Shown here piece by piece: positions 1-10,988 of a stretch of 64,000 nucleotides of DNA. A model generated the notes under the pieces. It worked only from the letters and a program-made list of their open reading frames with translations, was not told the origin of the DNA and ran no database searches. The stretch lies in the NCBI RefSeq assembly GCF_019393635.1, contig NC_057862.1:261902441-261966440 (forward strand), in the 5' to 3' direction. How positions within the stretch are numbered: the first letter of the stretch is position 1; every line of letters starts with the position of its first letter. The position numbers and the translations under genes were made by a program. The DNA comes from Dromiciops gliroides (lineage: Eukaryota > Chordata > Mammalia > Microbiotheria > Microbiotheriidae).

Positions 1-189
1 TGCCTCTTTTGCCTTCTTTATGGTGATGCTTCAGATATTTCCATAACATATACATACATAACCAACATACAAAGTGTGATTATAAATAATGACACTAGCT
101 TTATAAAGAAACATACCAGAATCAATGTAGAAAGTTGTTTTACTTGACTACATATGTACATAACAGAGTTTGAATCAATCTACATGCAT

Positions 190-236
190 TTATTAAGCAT
201 ATATATGTGTATATATGTATGTATACATACATACAT
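190..236. repeat. (TATG/TACA) alternating low-complexity run
   Basis: ATATATATGTGTATATATGT followed by ATGTATACATACATACATC, purine/pyrimidine alternation. Confidence 0.8.
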
Positions 237-329
237 CCTCAGATACAAACTGTGTACAAATACACTATATACAGGATAAATTGAAAATAATCAAAAGAGG
301 GAAAGCACTAGAAATAAAATGGATAAGGA

Positions 330-476
330 GGGGCAGCTAGGTGGCACAGTGGATAAAGCATTGGCCCTGGATTTAGGAGAACCTGAGTTCAAATCCGGCC
401 TCAGACACTTGACACTTACTGGCTGTGTGACCCTGGGCAAGTCACTTAACCCTCAATGCCCTGCCCCCCCAAAAAG
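330..476 (+). mobile_element. WSINE1-like SINE
   Basis: Head GGGCAGCTAGGTGGCACAGTGG, here read as GGGCAGCTAGG plus TGGCACAGTGG, then the CORE part and a C-rich/A tail of the CCCTCAATGCCCTGC subtype. Target duplication TGGATAAGGA at 320-329 and 477-486. Confidence 0.95.
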
Positions 477-820
477 TGGATAAGGAAAGGCTTCCTATAG
501 AAGGTGGAATTTTAGCTGTGATTTGAAGGAAAAAATGAGAACTGATGAAAAAGAATGATCCATTTGGTGCGGATGATAGATGTGGAAAGAAACATACATT
601 GACATAGTTAATGTGCTTTTTTTCCCCCTCAGTTATTCTTTATTATAAGGGAGGAATCTATTGGTGGAAAGGAGCATTGGAAAAATGAGATATGTATAAA
701 AAAGCATTCAATTGTAGCGAGGACAGTGCCCCTGAATGTAGAATGGGGATGTCATTGTGTGGATCAAAGGGAGACATAATAGACATCTCTTGCCTCTTCT
801 CTCTCAGTTTTTCTTCTTCT

Positions 821-973
821 TCTTTTTTTTTTTTTTTGGTGAGGTAATTGGGGTTAAGTGACTTGCCTAGGGTCACACAGCTAGTAAGTGTCAAGTGTTT
901 GAGGCTGGATTTGAACTCAGGTACTCCTGACTCCAGGGCCAGTGCTCTATCTACTGCACCACCTAGCTGCCCC
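821..973 (-). mobile_element. WSINE1-like SINE
   Basis: A T-rich tail at 821-838 is followed by GAGGTAATTGGGGTTAAG and a complete body ending CACCTAGCTGCCCC. CCAATTGCCTCAC-type tail subgroup. It sits in a pyrimidine-rich stretch, so the target duplication (GTTTTTCTT) is uncertain. Confidence 0.93.
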
Positions 974-1496
974 GGTTTTTCTTTTTTCTTTTTTCTTCTC
1001 TTTTTTTCTTTTAGTTTTTCTGCAAGGAAAACTTTAATTCCTGCCAGAAGGGGAAGTAGGAAGTTGGGGCCAGAGGCTACAATTATATATATCCACTCCC
1101 TTAAATATTATTAGTCTAGGGGATGTGATCAGATTCAAGCAAACTTCTAATCACTGTTTTATTATTAGGTAGAAGCAGGATCCCAAGCTTTATATGCAAA
1201 GCCTGATTCTTTTTCCTCCAAATAACAGTTCCATAATGAAGGCACAAAGCCCTTAGTTAAGAAAAGCCAATTATCCAAATTGGTAGCAAAACCAGAGAAG
1301 GTTTACATAGAAGAATCTACACCAGACAATACAGAGTGAAGAAGCTCTCACACTGGGAATGGGGTAAATTAGACTCTTTTCCTTCAGAAACCTGAAGTGG
1401 GGTGGAACTTGTCCAGCTTTGTTTCTGAAACTGGAAGTTAGAATGCCAGAAGTGACTTGAATCTTAAAGAGTCCCAAAAAAGACTGAAACACACAC

Positions 1497-1606
1497 ACTC
1501 TCTCTGTGTTTCTGTCTCTCTCCCCTTTCCTCTCTTTCTCTTTTCTCTCCCTCTCTTTTTCTCTTTCCCTCTCTGTTTCTCTCTCCCCATTTCTCTCTCC
1601 AACTCC
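1497..1606. repeat. pyrimidine-rich low-complexity tract
   Basis: About 110 bases of mainly TCTCTC/CCTTTC text with few purines. Confidence 0.9.
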
Positions 1607-1769
1607 TAAAGCAACCCACCCCTAATGCAAGGCAAAATAGTCATCTCCATCAGTGAAGAGAGAATTCTGTACCAGTGGGCTTTGGAACTGAGGTTATACA
1701 ATAAAACATTTAAAAAGAAAAATAACTGCATTCAGAATGAAGAAAAATATTGTTTCTATTAAGACTAGA

Positions 1770-1880
1770 TGAATAAAAACATTTATTAAGTGGTTACTAC
1801 GTACTAGGCACTGTCCTAAGTGCAAGGGATATAAAAACAAAAAAAATGACAGCCCCTACTCAAAAGGAGTTTCTTTTCTA
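1770..1880 (+). repeat. old dispersed repeat, shared with 31005-31130
   Basis: AAACATTTATTAAGTGGTTA, CTAGGCACTGTCCTAAGTGC and AGGGATATAAAAACAAA, then CTCAAAAGGAGTTTCTTTTC. Confidence 0.65.
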
Positions 1881-2264
1881 ATGGGGAAGACAAGAAAGAC
1901 ATAAGGGAGATCTCGAAAGCACGAGGGAATTTGGGTGATGGGGGAGGGGGAAAGACAACCTGCACTGGGCAAGACAGGCAATATGAAGGAAGAACAGAGG
2001 ACTAACTGGAAGTGAGGTTTGCTGCTGTCTTCATAATACCTCTTTCTGTCCATTTCTGACGTGTCATGGGGGACTGGCCAATGAGGGCCCATTCCTTAGA
2101 GCATGAGAGGACTTGCCCTTCACAGTGGGGCCTTGCTTGGGTATACAGTCTCCTATGTATACCTGCTCTGATTTCTGTTTATTTGCTTGTTTTGTCAGGA
2201 TATGAATTCTCTTAATATACTAAAAACTGCAACTTTATTATTTATTTATTTTGACATTCATTTA

Positions 2265-3637
2265 AAAATTTTTTTTGAGTTCTTAATTCTCTCCCTCCCT
2301 CCTACCCCTGCCCCACCCATTGAGAAGGCAAGAAATGTGATATCAACTATACATGTGAAATCATGCAAAACATATTTCCATATTAGCCATGTTGCAAGAT
2401 AAGCAAGAAAGATAAAATGAAAAAATTATGCTTAAATCTTCTTTCCATGCTCTTTCCCCAGTTTATTCTTCTCTCTCTCTCATTCTCTTTACCCTGTCCC
2501 TCCTTACAAGTCTGTTTTGTTTCTGATCACTGCCTCCCTTAATCTGTCCTCCTTTCTATCAGTTCACTCCCTCCATCTCTTTCTCTTACTCCTATTTCCT
2601 CCTACTTCTCCATTGGGTAAGATTGATTTCTCTACCCAACTAAGTGTGTATGTTATTCCTTCTTTGAACCACTTCCAATGAAAATGAGATTCAAGTGTTT
2701 CCTGCCACTCTCCTCCATTTTCCCCTTCACTGTAAAAGTTCTTCCTTGTGTACCTCTTTTGCATGAGATAATTTTCCTGTCACCATAGTAACATTTTATG
2801 GTCAGGTTCTTTTTTTGTTATTGTTGTTTGTTCATTTTTCTAGCATATTTTTTATGTTAAAGTTGGACTCTATTCCCAGGATGGAAGGAGCACTGTCCCA
2901 AGCAAGCTTCAGGGTTTTTTGTGTTGATGTTTTCAGAGCTAGTTCTGGGAGTCTGTTTTTGGTGTTTCCAAGGTAATATGATCCATGGAGAGGTGGGGGG
3001 TCACTGTTTTCCTGGCTTGTGCTCTGGTCTTTACCCAAAAAGGGACCTTGCTCCCTTGTAGTCACAAGTGTTAGCACTCCCCTACTCCCTTGTAACCACT
3101 TCCACTAGTGCTCCTTTCTGTGTTGGAACTGAGACCAGGGCCCCTACTTCCTTGCAAGTGACCATAAGCCCTCTTCTCTATCCTAGAACTATAACCAGGG
3201 TCCCTGATACTCTGAAGCTACAATCACTAATGCTCTCCTTGGCCCTGAAGTTGTGACCCAGAACTGCATAAAGACAATGCAAAAGGGTACTGCACCCCAT
3301 GCCAGAAAACGGTCCCCTGTGAAGTTGTCTGATGTCCTGTCATCTCTGGGCTGAGAGCTCCTGAAACTGCTATTGCCACTGTTGCAACTGCCTTCAAAGC
3401 CCAGTTCTGATGGTGCTACAGCTTGCGCTGTGCTACCAGTTGGCCTCCACTTCAGCTTCACAGATATATCCTACTCATCTCCCAAGTTGTTTGGGGCTGA
3501 AAATATGTCTAATCCTGACCTTTTGTTGGCTCTGCCACTCCAGAATTTAATTTGAGACATTATTTAAAGTTTTTTAGAGGGGAATATTGGGTGTTCAACT
3601 GACTTGTACCTATACTCCTCCATCTTGGCTCTGCTCC
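2265..3637 (-). mobile_element. L1-related element: 3'-UTR piece and 5'-UTR region
   Basis: The left edge (2265-2440) is reverse L1 3' UTR: TTTTTTGAGTTCTTAATTCT, CATTGAGAAGGCAAGAAATG, CATGCAAAACATATTTCCAT. The right edge reversed starts GGAGCAGAGCCAAGATGGAG, the AAGATGG start of marsupial L1s. A block at 3050-3290 has about 60-bp periodicity. ORF1 and ORF2 are not recognisable between them, so this is an internally deleted or composite copy. The middle (2440-2800) is unclassified. Confidence 0.55.
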
Positions 3638-3653
3638 CCTGATTTCTGTTTTG

Positions 3654-3819
3654 TTTTTTGTTTTGTTTTGTTTTGTTTTTTTAGTGAGGCAATGGGGGTT
3701 AAGTGACTTGCCCAGGGTCACACAGCTAGTAAGTGTCAAGTGTCTGAGGCCAGATTTGAACTCAGGTCCTCCTGAATCCAGGGCCAATGCTTTAACCACT
3801 GCGCCATCTAGCTGCCCCC
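3654..3819 (-). mobile_element. WSINE1-like SINE
   Basis: Full-length copy with a TTTTG-rich tail, inserted at the 5' edge of the L1-related block. Target duplication CTGATTTCTGTTTTG at 3639-3653 and 3820-3834. Confidence 0.95.
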
Positions 3820-3867
3820 CTGATTTCTGTTTTGATATGATTCGGATAAATGAGTTTGTTTGCTATT

Positions 3868-4018
3868 TTTTTTTTTTTTGGTGAGGCAATTGGGGTTACA
3901 TGACTTGCCCAGAGTCACACAGCTAGTAAGTGTTAAGTGTCTTAGGTCGGATAGTGAACTCAGGTCCTCCTGACGTCCAGGGCTGGTACTCTAGCCACTG
4001 TTGCCACCTAGCTGCCCC
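3868..4018 (-). mobile_element. WSINE1-like SINE
   Basis: Full-length, somewhat diverged copy (TTAGGTCGGATAGTGAA). Target duplication TGTTTGCTATT at 3857-3867 and 4019-4029. Only about 50 bp separate it from the previous SINE. Confidence 0.93.
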
Positions 4019-4164
4019 TGTTTGCTATTCTTTGTGTGTTCATTGGGAACTGGTATTAAATGGGGAAGGAGAAAAGCCTTGGATATAGAGATTGAGGTCC
4101 TCCTTCCCCTCTCCAAATGAGAAAGCAATAAGTTAGATCAAACCCAATTATATCCCCTAGATGA

Positions 4165-4169
<5 letters not shown>

Positions 4170-4224
<55 letters not shown>
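4170..4224. repeat. (TC)n microsatellite
   Basis: About 27 uninterrupted TC units. Confidence 0.98.
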
Positions 4225-4227
<3 letters not shown>

Positions 4228-4385
4228 CAGAGTGACTTCCAGCCCCAGCTTTCTGCCTTTCCTCTGGACAGAAATGAAAATCTCTCTTGGAGAAGGTTTA
4301 GGGAGAAGAGACCAGGAATATCTATTCTGCCTCCCTTTGAGCCACACATGAACCCTCTCCTCATGTAGCACTCTGTCTTACTATA

Positions 4386-4918
<533 letters not shown>

Positions 4919-5224
4919 TTTGGCAACTCACTGGAATATGGCAGAGCAGGCAGAAAGTTACTATCACATTGTAATTTAGAGATCCTAATGATTTCCATAA
5001 AAATATGCTTTATTGTGTCCCATTTATCCTGGGCTGATTCAGAGAGGAGGGAATTTTGTATCACAGTCACAGTTAAACTTCCTATCAGTTGTTTCACTGG
5101 GGTAGTATGGGACAGAAGATGGATAACTGGCAAGCTGACACATTGAGCAAGGTAGACCAGACCAAAAGAATGAACATACAGAAGAAATTCTGTCAAGACT
5201 CACTGAAGCATGTTAAGCTATAAG

Positions 5225-5700
5225 TGATAAATGAAGATTATAGCATCTTTCTTGGATTGTTGTAATAGCCTCTGAATTGGTCTCCCTGCCTCTCCATTAA
5301 TTTTTTTTGTTTGTTTGGTTTTTTTGGTGAGGCAATTGGGGTTAAGTGACTTGCCCAGGGTCACACAGCTACTAAGTGTTAAGTGTCGGAGGCCGGATTT
5401 GAACTCAGATCCTCCTGAATCCAGGGCCGGTGCTCTATCCACTGCGGCACCTAGCTGCCCCTCCATTAATTTTTCATACAGCTGACACATCAATAGTCGT
5501 TAAGGCACATATCTGATCGTGTCTCTCCCCTATTCAATTAACTCTAGTGGCTCCCTATTACCTCTAGGTTCAAATTAAAATTACTCTGTTTGACATTTAA
5601 AGCCTTTCACAACCTATATTTACTATTCCTTTTCATGCATTTTTCAGTCCAGCTGAACTATCCTTCTTCCACTCCCTATCTCCATGAATTTGCACATTGT
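5225..5700 (+). mobile_element. L2 LINE relic, split by a SINE
   Basis: TTGTAATAGCCTCTGAATTG, GTCTCCCTGCCTC, then after the SINE CTCTAGTGGCTCCCTATTAC, CTCTAGGTTCAAATTAAAAT and AAAGCCTTTCACAACCTA, the usual order in L2 3' regions. Confidence 0.75.
5306..5460 (-). mobile_element. WSINE1-like SINE
   Basis: Full-length copy inside an L2 relic. Target duplication CTCCATTAATTTTT is seen on both sides. Confidence 0.95.
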
Positions 5701-6255
5701 AAGAACAAGGGAGGAGGAGGAGAAGCCGCTATACCAGAGATTTGAGCATGGGGATGTGGATGGCTCAGGCACAAGCAAAACCTTTGTTTCATTTTTGTTC
5801 TGGTTCTCTCTTTTTCTCTCTCTCAATGAGCCTGTCCCAATCTGTAAGAGTTTGGTTTTGTTTTTCACTGTTGTTTTACAGTCAAATTAAGACCAAAAAA
5901 ATGTGACTAACCATTGCATTGCTGATCAATGTTTCATTGGCTGGCTGAGACAGAGCTACAGGTAGTAAAATATATAGGGGAAAGAAAAAAGAGATTTTTT
6001 AACTGTGATAAATGTTTGCTGTAGAAAGATAGTCTCTTTCTAATTGCTGGAACCTTTCCAACTTGGGAAAACAAAACAAAAAAGAGAATTGGATTTATAT
6101 TTTTATAACTTTCCCTAGACAAAGAAAGAAGAAGTGAATCCAGATTATCCTACAAACCAAATTAGTCAGGAATTCCATGTGGAGGGAACATACACTGCAA
6201 TCAAGCTGAAAAAGTTAGACTTCACCTCAGGGACCTCCTTTTCCCATTGTCCTTC
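5700..6255. other. intronic sequence without recognised features
   Basis: No gene or repeat signature is seen. A TTTC-rich stretch occurs near 5800. Confidence 0.4.
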
Positions 6256-6257
6256 CC

Positions 6258-6360
6258 ATGCACCTTTATTTATTTACTCATTCATTCATTCATTTATTTG
6301 TTTGCTCATTTATTTTTTTTTCATTCATTCATTCATGCATTTATCTATTTATTTATTTTT
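6258..6360. repeat. (CATT/TTTA)n low-complexity stretch
   Basis: TTCATTCATTCATTTATTTG and TTATCTATTTATTTATTTTT, directly adjoining the tail side of the SINE at 6361 and likely derived from that tail. Confidence 0.85.
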
Positions 6361-6491
6361 CAGGGGAATGAGGGTTAAATGACTTGCCTAGGGTCACACA
6401 GTTAGTAAGTGTTAAGTTGAGGTTGGATTTGAACTCAGGTCCTCCTGAATCCAGGGCCAGTGCTTTATCCACTGCACCACCTAGCTGCCCT
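6361..6491 (-). mobile_element. WSINE1-like SINE
   Basis: GGGGAATGAGGGTTAAATGA through CACCTAGCTGCCC, CCCTCATT subtype. It has a small deletion after GTTAAGT. A tetranucleotide-rich stretch on its left probably grew from its tail, and a C-run lies on its right. Confidence 0.9.
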
Positions 6492-6849
6492 CCCCCCCCC
6501 CCACGCACCTTTAAGAAGAAAACCACACCATTCCAGGGGTAAAGCAGGTCACATTCAAAGGGAGGATCTGGCAAAGAATAGTAACTCATACAAGGGTGGG
6601 GGCCAGAAAGAGGGAGTAACTAGTTCTCTCCTATTAGTCAAGCCTCTTATATCCCATTCATTTGATAGAAGTATATACTTCTGATGTTACTAAAGATCTA
6701 TTTGATCTCTGGTAATTTTGACCCATTGCTCTGTCATTGGCAAATCCCTCTCTTCTTTCACGATTTTTCAAGGATCTTGATTTCAGGATTTTTCAAGGAT
6801 GCTCAACAATTGTGCATGTATCTTTAGCTTGCTAGTTCTGTTAGCAAAC

Positions 6850-7005
6850 TCTGTTAGAATTATTTTCAACTTACTTATATTTGCATATGTTTCTCACCCT
6901 ATAGAGTATAAACTCCTCAAAGATGGGGACCATTATATTTTTGTCTGTATTCCCCAGTGCCCAGCACATAATTGGCATTTAATAAGTAGTTGGTGATTGA
7001 GTTTG
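6850..7005 (+). mobile_element. L2 LINE 3' end
   Basis: GAGTATAAACTCCTCAAAGA, TGGGGACCATTATATTTTTG, CCCAGTGCCCAGCACATAAT and GGCATTTAATAAGTAG. Confidence 0.8.
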
Positions 7006-7196
7006 GCCACAGAAAAGCCTACCTGGAAGCAGCCAGATATAGTGCTTCATAAGCTTCATTTCTGTAAATAAGTGGTCCCCTTGCCTGGAATATACTCCTA
7101 TCTCCCCTCTGCCAGGTCCAGCTAATGTCCTGGGAGTCTTTGGTGTCTATTCCAGCCCTCATTGATTTTACTTTCTTCTAATATCCTATACTTTTT

Positions 7197-7352
7197 CTTT
7201 CTTTTTTTTTTTTTAGTGAGGCAGTTGGGGTTAAGTGACTTGCCCAGGGTCACACAGCTAGTAAGTGTTAAGTGTCTGAGGCTGGATTTGAACTCAGATC
7301 CTCCTGAATCCAGGGCCAGTGCTCTATCCACTGAGCCACCTAGCTGCCCCTT
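7197..7352 (-). mobile_element. WSINE1-like SINE
   Basis: Full-length, CCAATTGCC subtype. Target duplication TCCTATACTTTTT at 7184-7196 and 7354-7366. Confidence 0.95.
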
Positions 7353-7379
7353 GTCCTATACTTTTTAATAATCTCTTGA

Positions 7380-8200
7380 ATTGTCAGCAGCTCTTTCACC
7401 TACATTAGTTTTGTCCCTTCAACAAAGTTACTTGAAACTAGTCACAGATAATTTTAATGCTTTTTCTATGAGTTCTATTGTACCACCATGTAAGAGATAC
7501 ATGGCATACTCTTATTAGTTGATTCATTCATTTCTTAATAGTAAAAGAGCCAGATGCAGGTAAAACAAGGCTCTTTACTGTACAGCAGAAAGATCTGTGG
7601 ACTTTTAGTGAGAAGATTTGGCTTTGAATCCCATCAGTCACTTGAAATTACACACTCACCTTGAGTAACTGGTGCCATGATGCACCTGGGGACCGTAGCT
7701 TCTCTTTTGAAATTCAAGATTAAGACAATGTTCACAGAAAGGACCTCTTAAGGGAATGTGGTCTAGGAAGGAACTGAGTGAAGGCTATCGTAGAATGCTA
7801 AGTTATTGTATTTTAGCATATCATCATCATTTCCTTGTTCAAGATTCCTATGAATGTTACCTCAGAATATCTTGGGGTCAGAGAATTCTGTCAGATGTCA
7901 TGGGGGACTATGGCAACTTAGGAATTTCTTTAAGTTTGGACACAGATTGATGTTAAATTAATAGAATTGTTTCTAGCATATTTGAGCCTAAATCACAGAG
8001 TACATTATTAGTATTATTTTTTTCTTTCACACTTACTTCTCACTGTGCATTTATTTCCCTTATAGTCCAATGAAGTAGATAATAAATTAATCTATAAGGT
8101 GTTTTAAAACTTGTGTAATAGTACTCTGACAAATGCCCAGATCACCTAAGATGGAGGCACCCATGTAGGAGATGCCTTACTACAACCATATCAGACACAT
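7380..8200. other. SLC10A1 intron sequence, no recognised features
   Basis: Searched for the remaining SLC10A1 exons on the minus strand without success; no repeat family is obvious. Confidence 0.4.
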
Positions 8201-8211
8201 CAGATTGATAC

Positions 8212-8372
8212 CATTACATGTCCTTTACAAATAAGAAAACTGAGACTCAGAGAAGTTGAGATTTGTCCATAGTTACACAGTTAGTAAATGTCAAAGGTAA
8301 TATTTGAAACTAGGTTTTCTTGACTCCAAGCTCAACATTGCCCACTTTATCATACCAACTATACTGTAGGTA
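8212..8372 (-). mobile_element. MIR SINE relic
   Basis: AAATAAGAAAACTGAGACTC, then AGAGAAGTTGAGA, TTACACAGTTAGTAAATGTC and TTGACTCCAAGCTCAACATT match an antisense MIR with heavy divergence. Confidence 0.8.
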
Positions 8373-8500
8373 TTATTGTCCTAAACAAATATTATATATT
8401 TGACAGATGAGGAGACTGATACACAGAAAAGTTAAATGCCTTGCCTAAAGTCAAACAGCTAACTAATGTCATGATTTCCACTTCAATGGTCTTTGAATAT
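8373..8500 (-). mobile_element. second MIR relic in tandem
   Basis: A second antisense MIR-like run: TTTGACAGATGAGGAGACTG, CAGAAAAGTTAAATGCCTTG, AAAGTCAAACAGCTAACTAA. Either a separate insertion or a duplication of the neighbour. Confidence 0.7.
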
Positions 8501-8519
8501 ATCAACACTACTTTCTCAA

Positions 8520-8772
8520 GGGCAGCCATGTGATGCAGTGGATAGAATGCTGAGTCTGGAGTCAAAAAGACTCATCTTCCTGAATTCAAATCTGACTTCG
8601 GACTCTTATTAGCTTTGTGACCTTGAGCAAGTCACTTAACCCTTTCTGCCTCAGTTTCCTCATCTATAAAAAGAGCTGGAGAAGGAAACAGCAAACTACT
8701 TCAGTATCTTAGCCAAGAAAACTCCAAAATGGGCTCACAAAGAGTTGGATATGACTGAAGACAACTGAATAA
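8520..8772 (+). mobile_element. MAR1-type SINE next to the exon 2 donor
   Basis: Starts AGGGCAGCCATGTGATGCAG. It carries the long form of the CORE-SINE: TTTCCTCATCTATAAAA, GAGCTGGAGAAGGAAA, CCAAGAAAACTCCAAAATGG and an RTE-like end GAGTTGGATATGACTGAA. The right end is about 17 bp from the SLC10A1 exon 2 splice donor on the opposite strand. Confidence 0.92.
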
Positions 8773-8789
8773 TCTTCCTGAATTCTTAC

Positions 8790-9000
8790 CTTAACAATGT
8801 AGCGTCCATACTGTGGCCTCTTAGAATTGATGATGATCCCTATAGTGCAAGGGATAAGTATGAAAACCAGTGCGATGGCAATATGCCCATAGGGCACCTT
8901 GGTCTTGAGATCCCCTTCATAGATTCCCTTGGAGTAGATAAACAGGAGAAGAGGCATCAGGCCCAAGGCAAAGAAAGTGGAACAGGTGGTCATCACAATG
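8790..9000 (-). CDS. SLC10A1: SLC10A1 (NTCP) coding exon 2
   Basis: This exon encodes part of the sodium/taurocholate cotransporter, which takes up conjugated bile acids across the basolateral hepatocyte membrane. Read leftwards it gives [26 protein letters not shown] and LIPCTIGI, then [12 protein letters not shown], all closely matching mammalian NTCP. The acceptor is ..TATTCCAG ending at 9001 and the donor is AAG|GTAAGA with GT at 8789. The exon is 211 nt: one base that completes the Ser codon begun in exon 1 (AG+C), then 70 codons. The Thr of MTTC corresponds to a sodium-site residue in the family. Residues aligned with the human 157-165 segment differ at several positions, as expected between distant mammals. 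No stop or frameshift is present. A MAR1 SINE ends about 17 bp past the donor. Exons 3 onward were not found further left and should lie outside the window. Confidence 0.93.
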
Positions 9001-9224
9001 CTGGAATAGAGAGAGAAGAAAGAGAACTGAAATCAGACCCTGGGGCATGTCTGAGTACTTCCTGCCCATTCTAATCTATGACATAATGCAAGCAGCACAT
9101 CAACCCTGTAATATCTAGGACCTATAGAGAGAAAGGTTATTTATAGAATCTTTTAATCCAGGGATGTTCAGTTCATTAGTGACATAAAGAGTGACGGGGC
9201 TCTGGTTTCTAACCTATGGAAGTT

Positions 9225-9315
9225 ACCGGGGCCATAGTGCAAAAAGCACTGGTTTAATAGTCAGAAGATCCAGATTTGCATCCTATCTCTGCTCCTGTGT
9301 GATCTGGAATACGTT
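9225..9315 (+). mobile_element. MIR fragment
   Basis: AAAGCACTGGTTTAATAGTC, AGAAGATCCAGATTTGC and TCTGCTCCTGTGTGATCT resemble the 5' half of MIR. Confidence 0.5.
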
Positions 9316-9324
9316 TCTTTCTTT

Positions 9325-9600
9325 CTTTTTTTAAAGTATTTTATTATTTTCTAGTTACATGTAAGGATAGTTTTCAACATTTGTTTTCGTGGGACAGCTA
9401 GGTGGCACGGTGGATAGAGCACCGGCCCTGGATTCAGGAGGACCTGAGTTCAAATCCGGGCTCAGACACTTATCACTTACTAGCTGTGTGACCCTAGGCA
9501 AGTCACTTAACCCCAATTGCCTCACCAAACAAACAAACAACAACAACAAAAAAACCCATTTGTTTTCATAGGATTTTAAATTTAATTTTATTTATTTAAA
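9325..9600 (-). mobile_element. L1 3'-UTR end, split by a SINE
   Basis: AAAGTATTTTATTATTTTCT, AGTTACATGTAAGGATAG and TTTTCAACATTTGTTTTC are the reverse complement of the marsupial L1 3' terminus (compare 26056-26120 and 63185-63240). A SINE occupies 9389-9556. Confidence 0.75.
9389..9556 (+). mobile_element. WSINE1-like SINE
   Basis: Full-length, with an AAC-rich tail (CAAACAAACAACAACAAC). Target duplication CATTTGTTTTC at 9378-9388 and 9557-9567, inside an L1 end. Confidence 0.95.
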
Positions 9601-9621
9601 ATTTTTATTTATTAATATATC

Positions 9622-9755
9622 TAGGACATTGAGGGTTAAGTGACTTGCCCAGGGTCACACAGCTAGTAAGTGTCAAGTGTCTGAGGCCGGATTTGGACTC
9701 AGGTCCTCCTGAATCCAGGGCCGGTGCTTTATCCACTTCACCACCTAGTTGCCCC
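9622..9755 (-). mobile_element. WSINE1-like SINE
   Basis: CATTGAGGGTTAAG through ACCACCTAGTTGCCCCC. It abuts the start of the L1 ORF2 fragment; its T-rich tail merges with an A/T-rich stretch. Confidence 0.9.
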
Positions 9756-10263
9756 CTTGATTATCTTAATAGGTGCAGAAAAGGCCTTTGGCAAAATACA
9801 ACACTCATTCCTATAAAAAACACTTAGAGAGCATAGGAATAAATGGTGTTTACCTTAAGATGATAAGTAATATTTATCTAAAATCATCAGCAAGCATTAT
9901 CTGCAATGGGGATAAATTAGAAGCATTCCCAATAGAATCAGGGATGAAGCAAGGATGCCCATTATCACCTCTATTATTTAATACTGTACTAGAAATGTTA
10001 GCTATTGCAATAAGAGAAGAAAAAGAAATTGAAGGAATTAGAATAGGCAATGAGGAAATAAAACTATCACTCTGCTGATGATATGATGGTATACTTAGAG
10101 AATCCCAAAGAATCAACTGAAAAACTAGTGGAAATAATTAACAACTTTAGAAAAGTTGTAGGATATAAAATAAACCCATCCAAATTATCAACATTTCTAT
10201 ATATTAACCAACAAAGTCCAACAGGAAGAGGAAGAAAGAGAAATTCCATTTAAAATAACTGTA

Positions 10264-10416
10264 GGGGCAGCTATGTGGTGCAGTGGATAAAGCACGGACC
10301 CTGGATTCAGGAGGACCTGTATTCAAATTCGGCCTCAGACACTTGGCACTTACTAGCTGTGTGACCCTGGGCAAGTCATTTAACCCTCATTGCCCCACCC
10401 AAATATAAAATAAAAT
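10264..10416 (+). mobile_element. WSINE1-like SINE
   Basis: Inserted in the L1 RT region. Target duplication AAAATAACTGTA on both sides; CCCTCATTGCC subtype with an ATAAAATAAAA tail. Confidence 0.94.
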
Positions 10417-10806
10417 AAAATAACTGTAGACAACATAAAATAATTGGGAGTCTACCTGCCAAGGCAAACCTAGGATCTCTATGAACAGAGTTACAAAATA
10501 CTTTTCACACAAATAAACTCAGATCTAAACAACTGGAAAATGTAAATTGCCCACAGGTAGGCCAAGCCAATATAATAAAAATTACAATTCTACCTAAATC
10601 AGTCTATTTATTCAGTGCCATACCAATCAAACTACCAAAAATCATTTTACAGAGTTAGAGAAAATAATGACAAAAGTCATCTAGAAGAACAAAAGGTCAA
10701 GGATGTCAAGGGAATCAATGAAGAAAAATGTAAAAACAGGTGGTCTAGCTGTACCAGATGTAAAAGTGTATTATAAAGCAGTAATTATTAAAACAATCTG
10801 GTACTG

Positions 10807-10988
10807 GGGGCAGCTAGGTGGAGCAGTGGATAAAGCACCAGCCCTGGATTCAGGAGAACCTGAGTTCAAACCTGGCCTTGAACACTTACTTACTAGCTGT
10901 GTGACCCTGGGCAAGTCATTTAACCCTCATTGCCCTGCAAAAAAAAAATTAAATTAAAAAAAAGGAGAAAAAAAACAACAAAAAAACC
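10807..10988 (+). mobile_element. WSINE1-like SINE
   Basis: Inserted in L1 with a perfect 13-bp duplication CAATCTGGTACTG (10794-10806, 10989-11001). The A-rich tail is about 50 bp long and interrupted by AATT and GG. Confidence 0.96.

Noticed and set aside
330..476. tRNA gene suggested by B-box-like GAGTTCAAATCC
   Set aside because: This is the B box of a tRNA-derived SINE; no tRNA cloverleaf.
4138..4371. Minus-strand frame with (RE)n peptide
   Set aside because: Translation of the (TC)n microsatellite.
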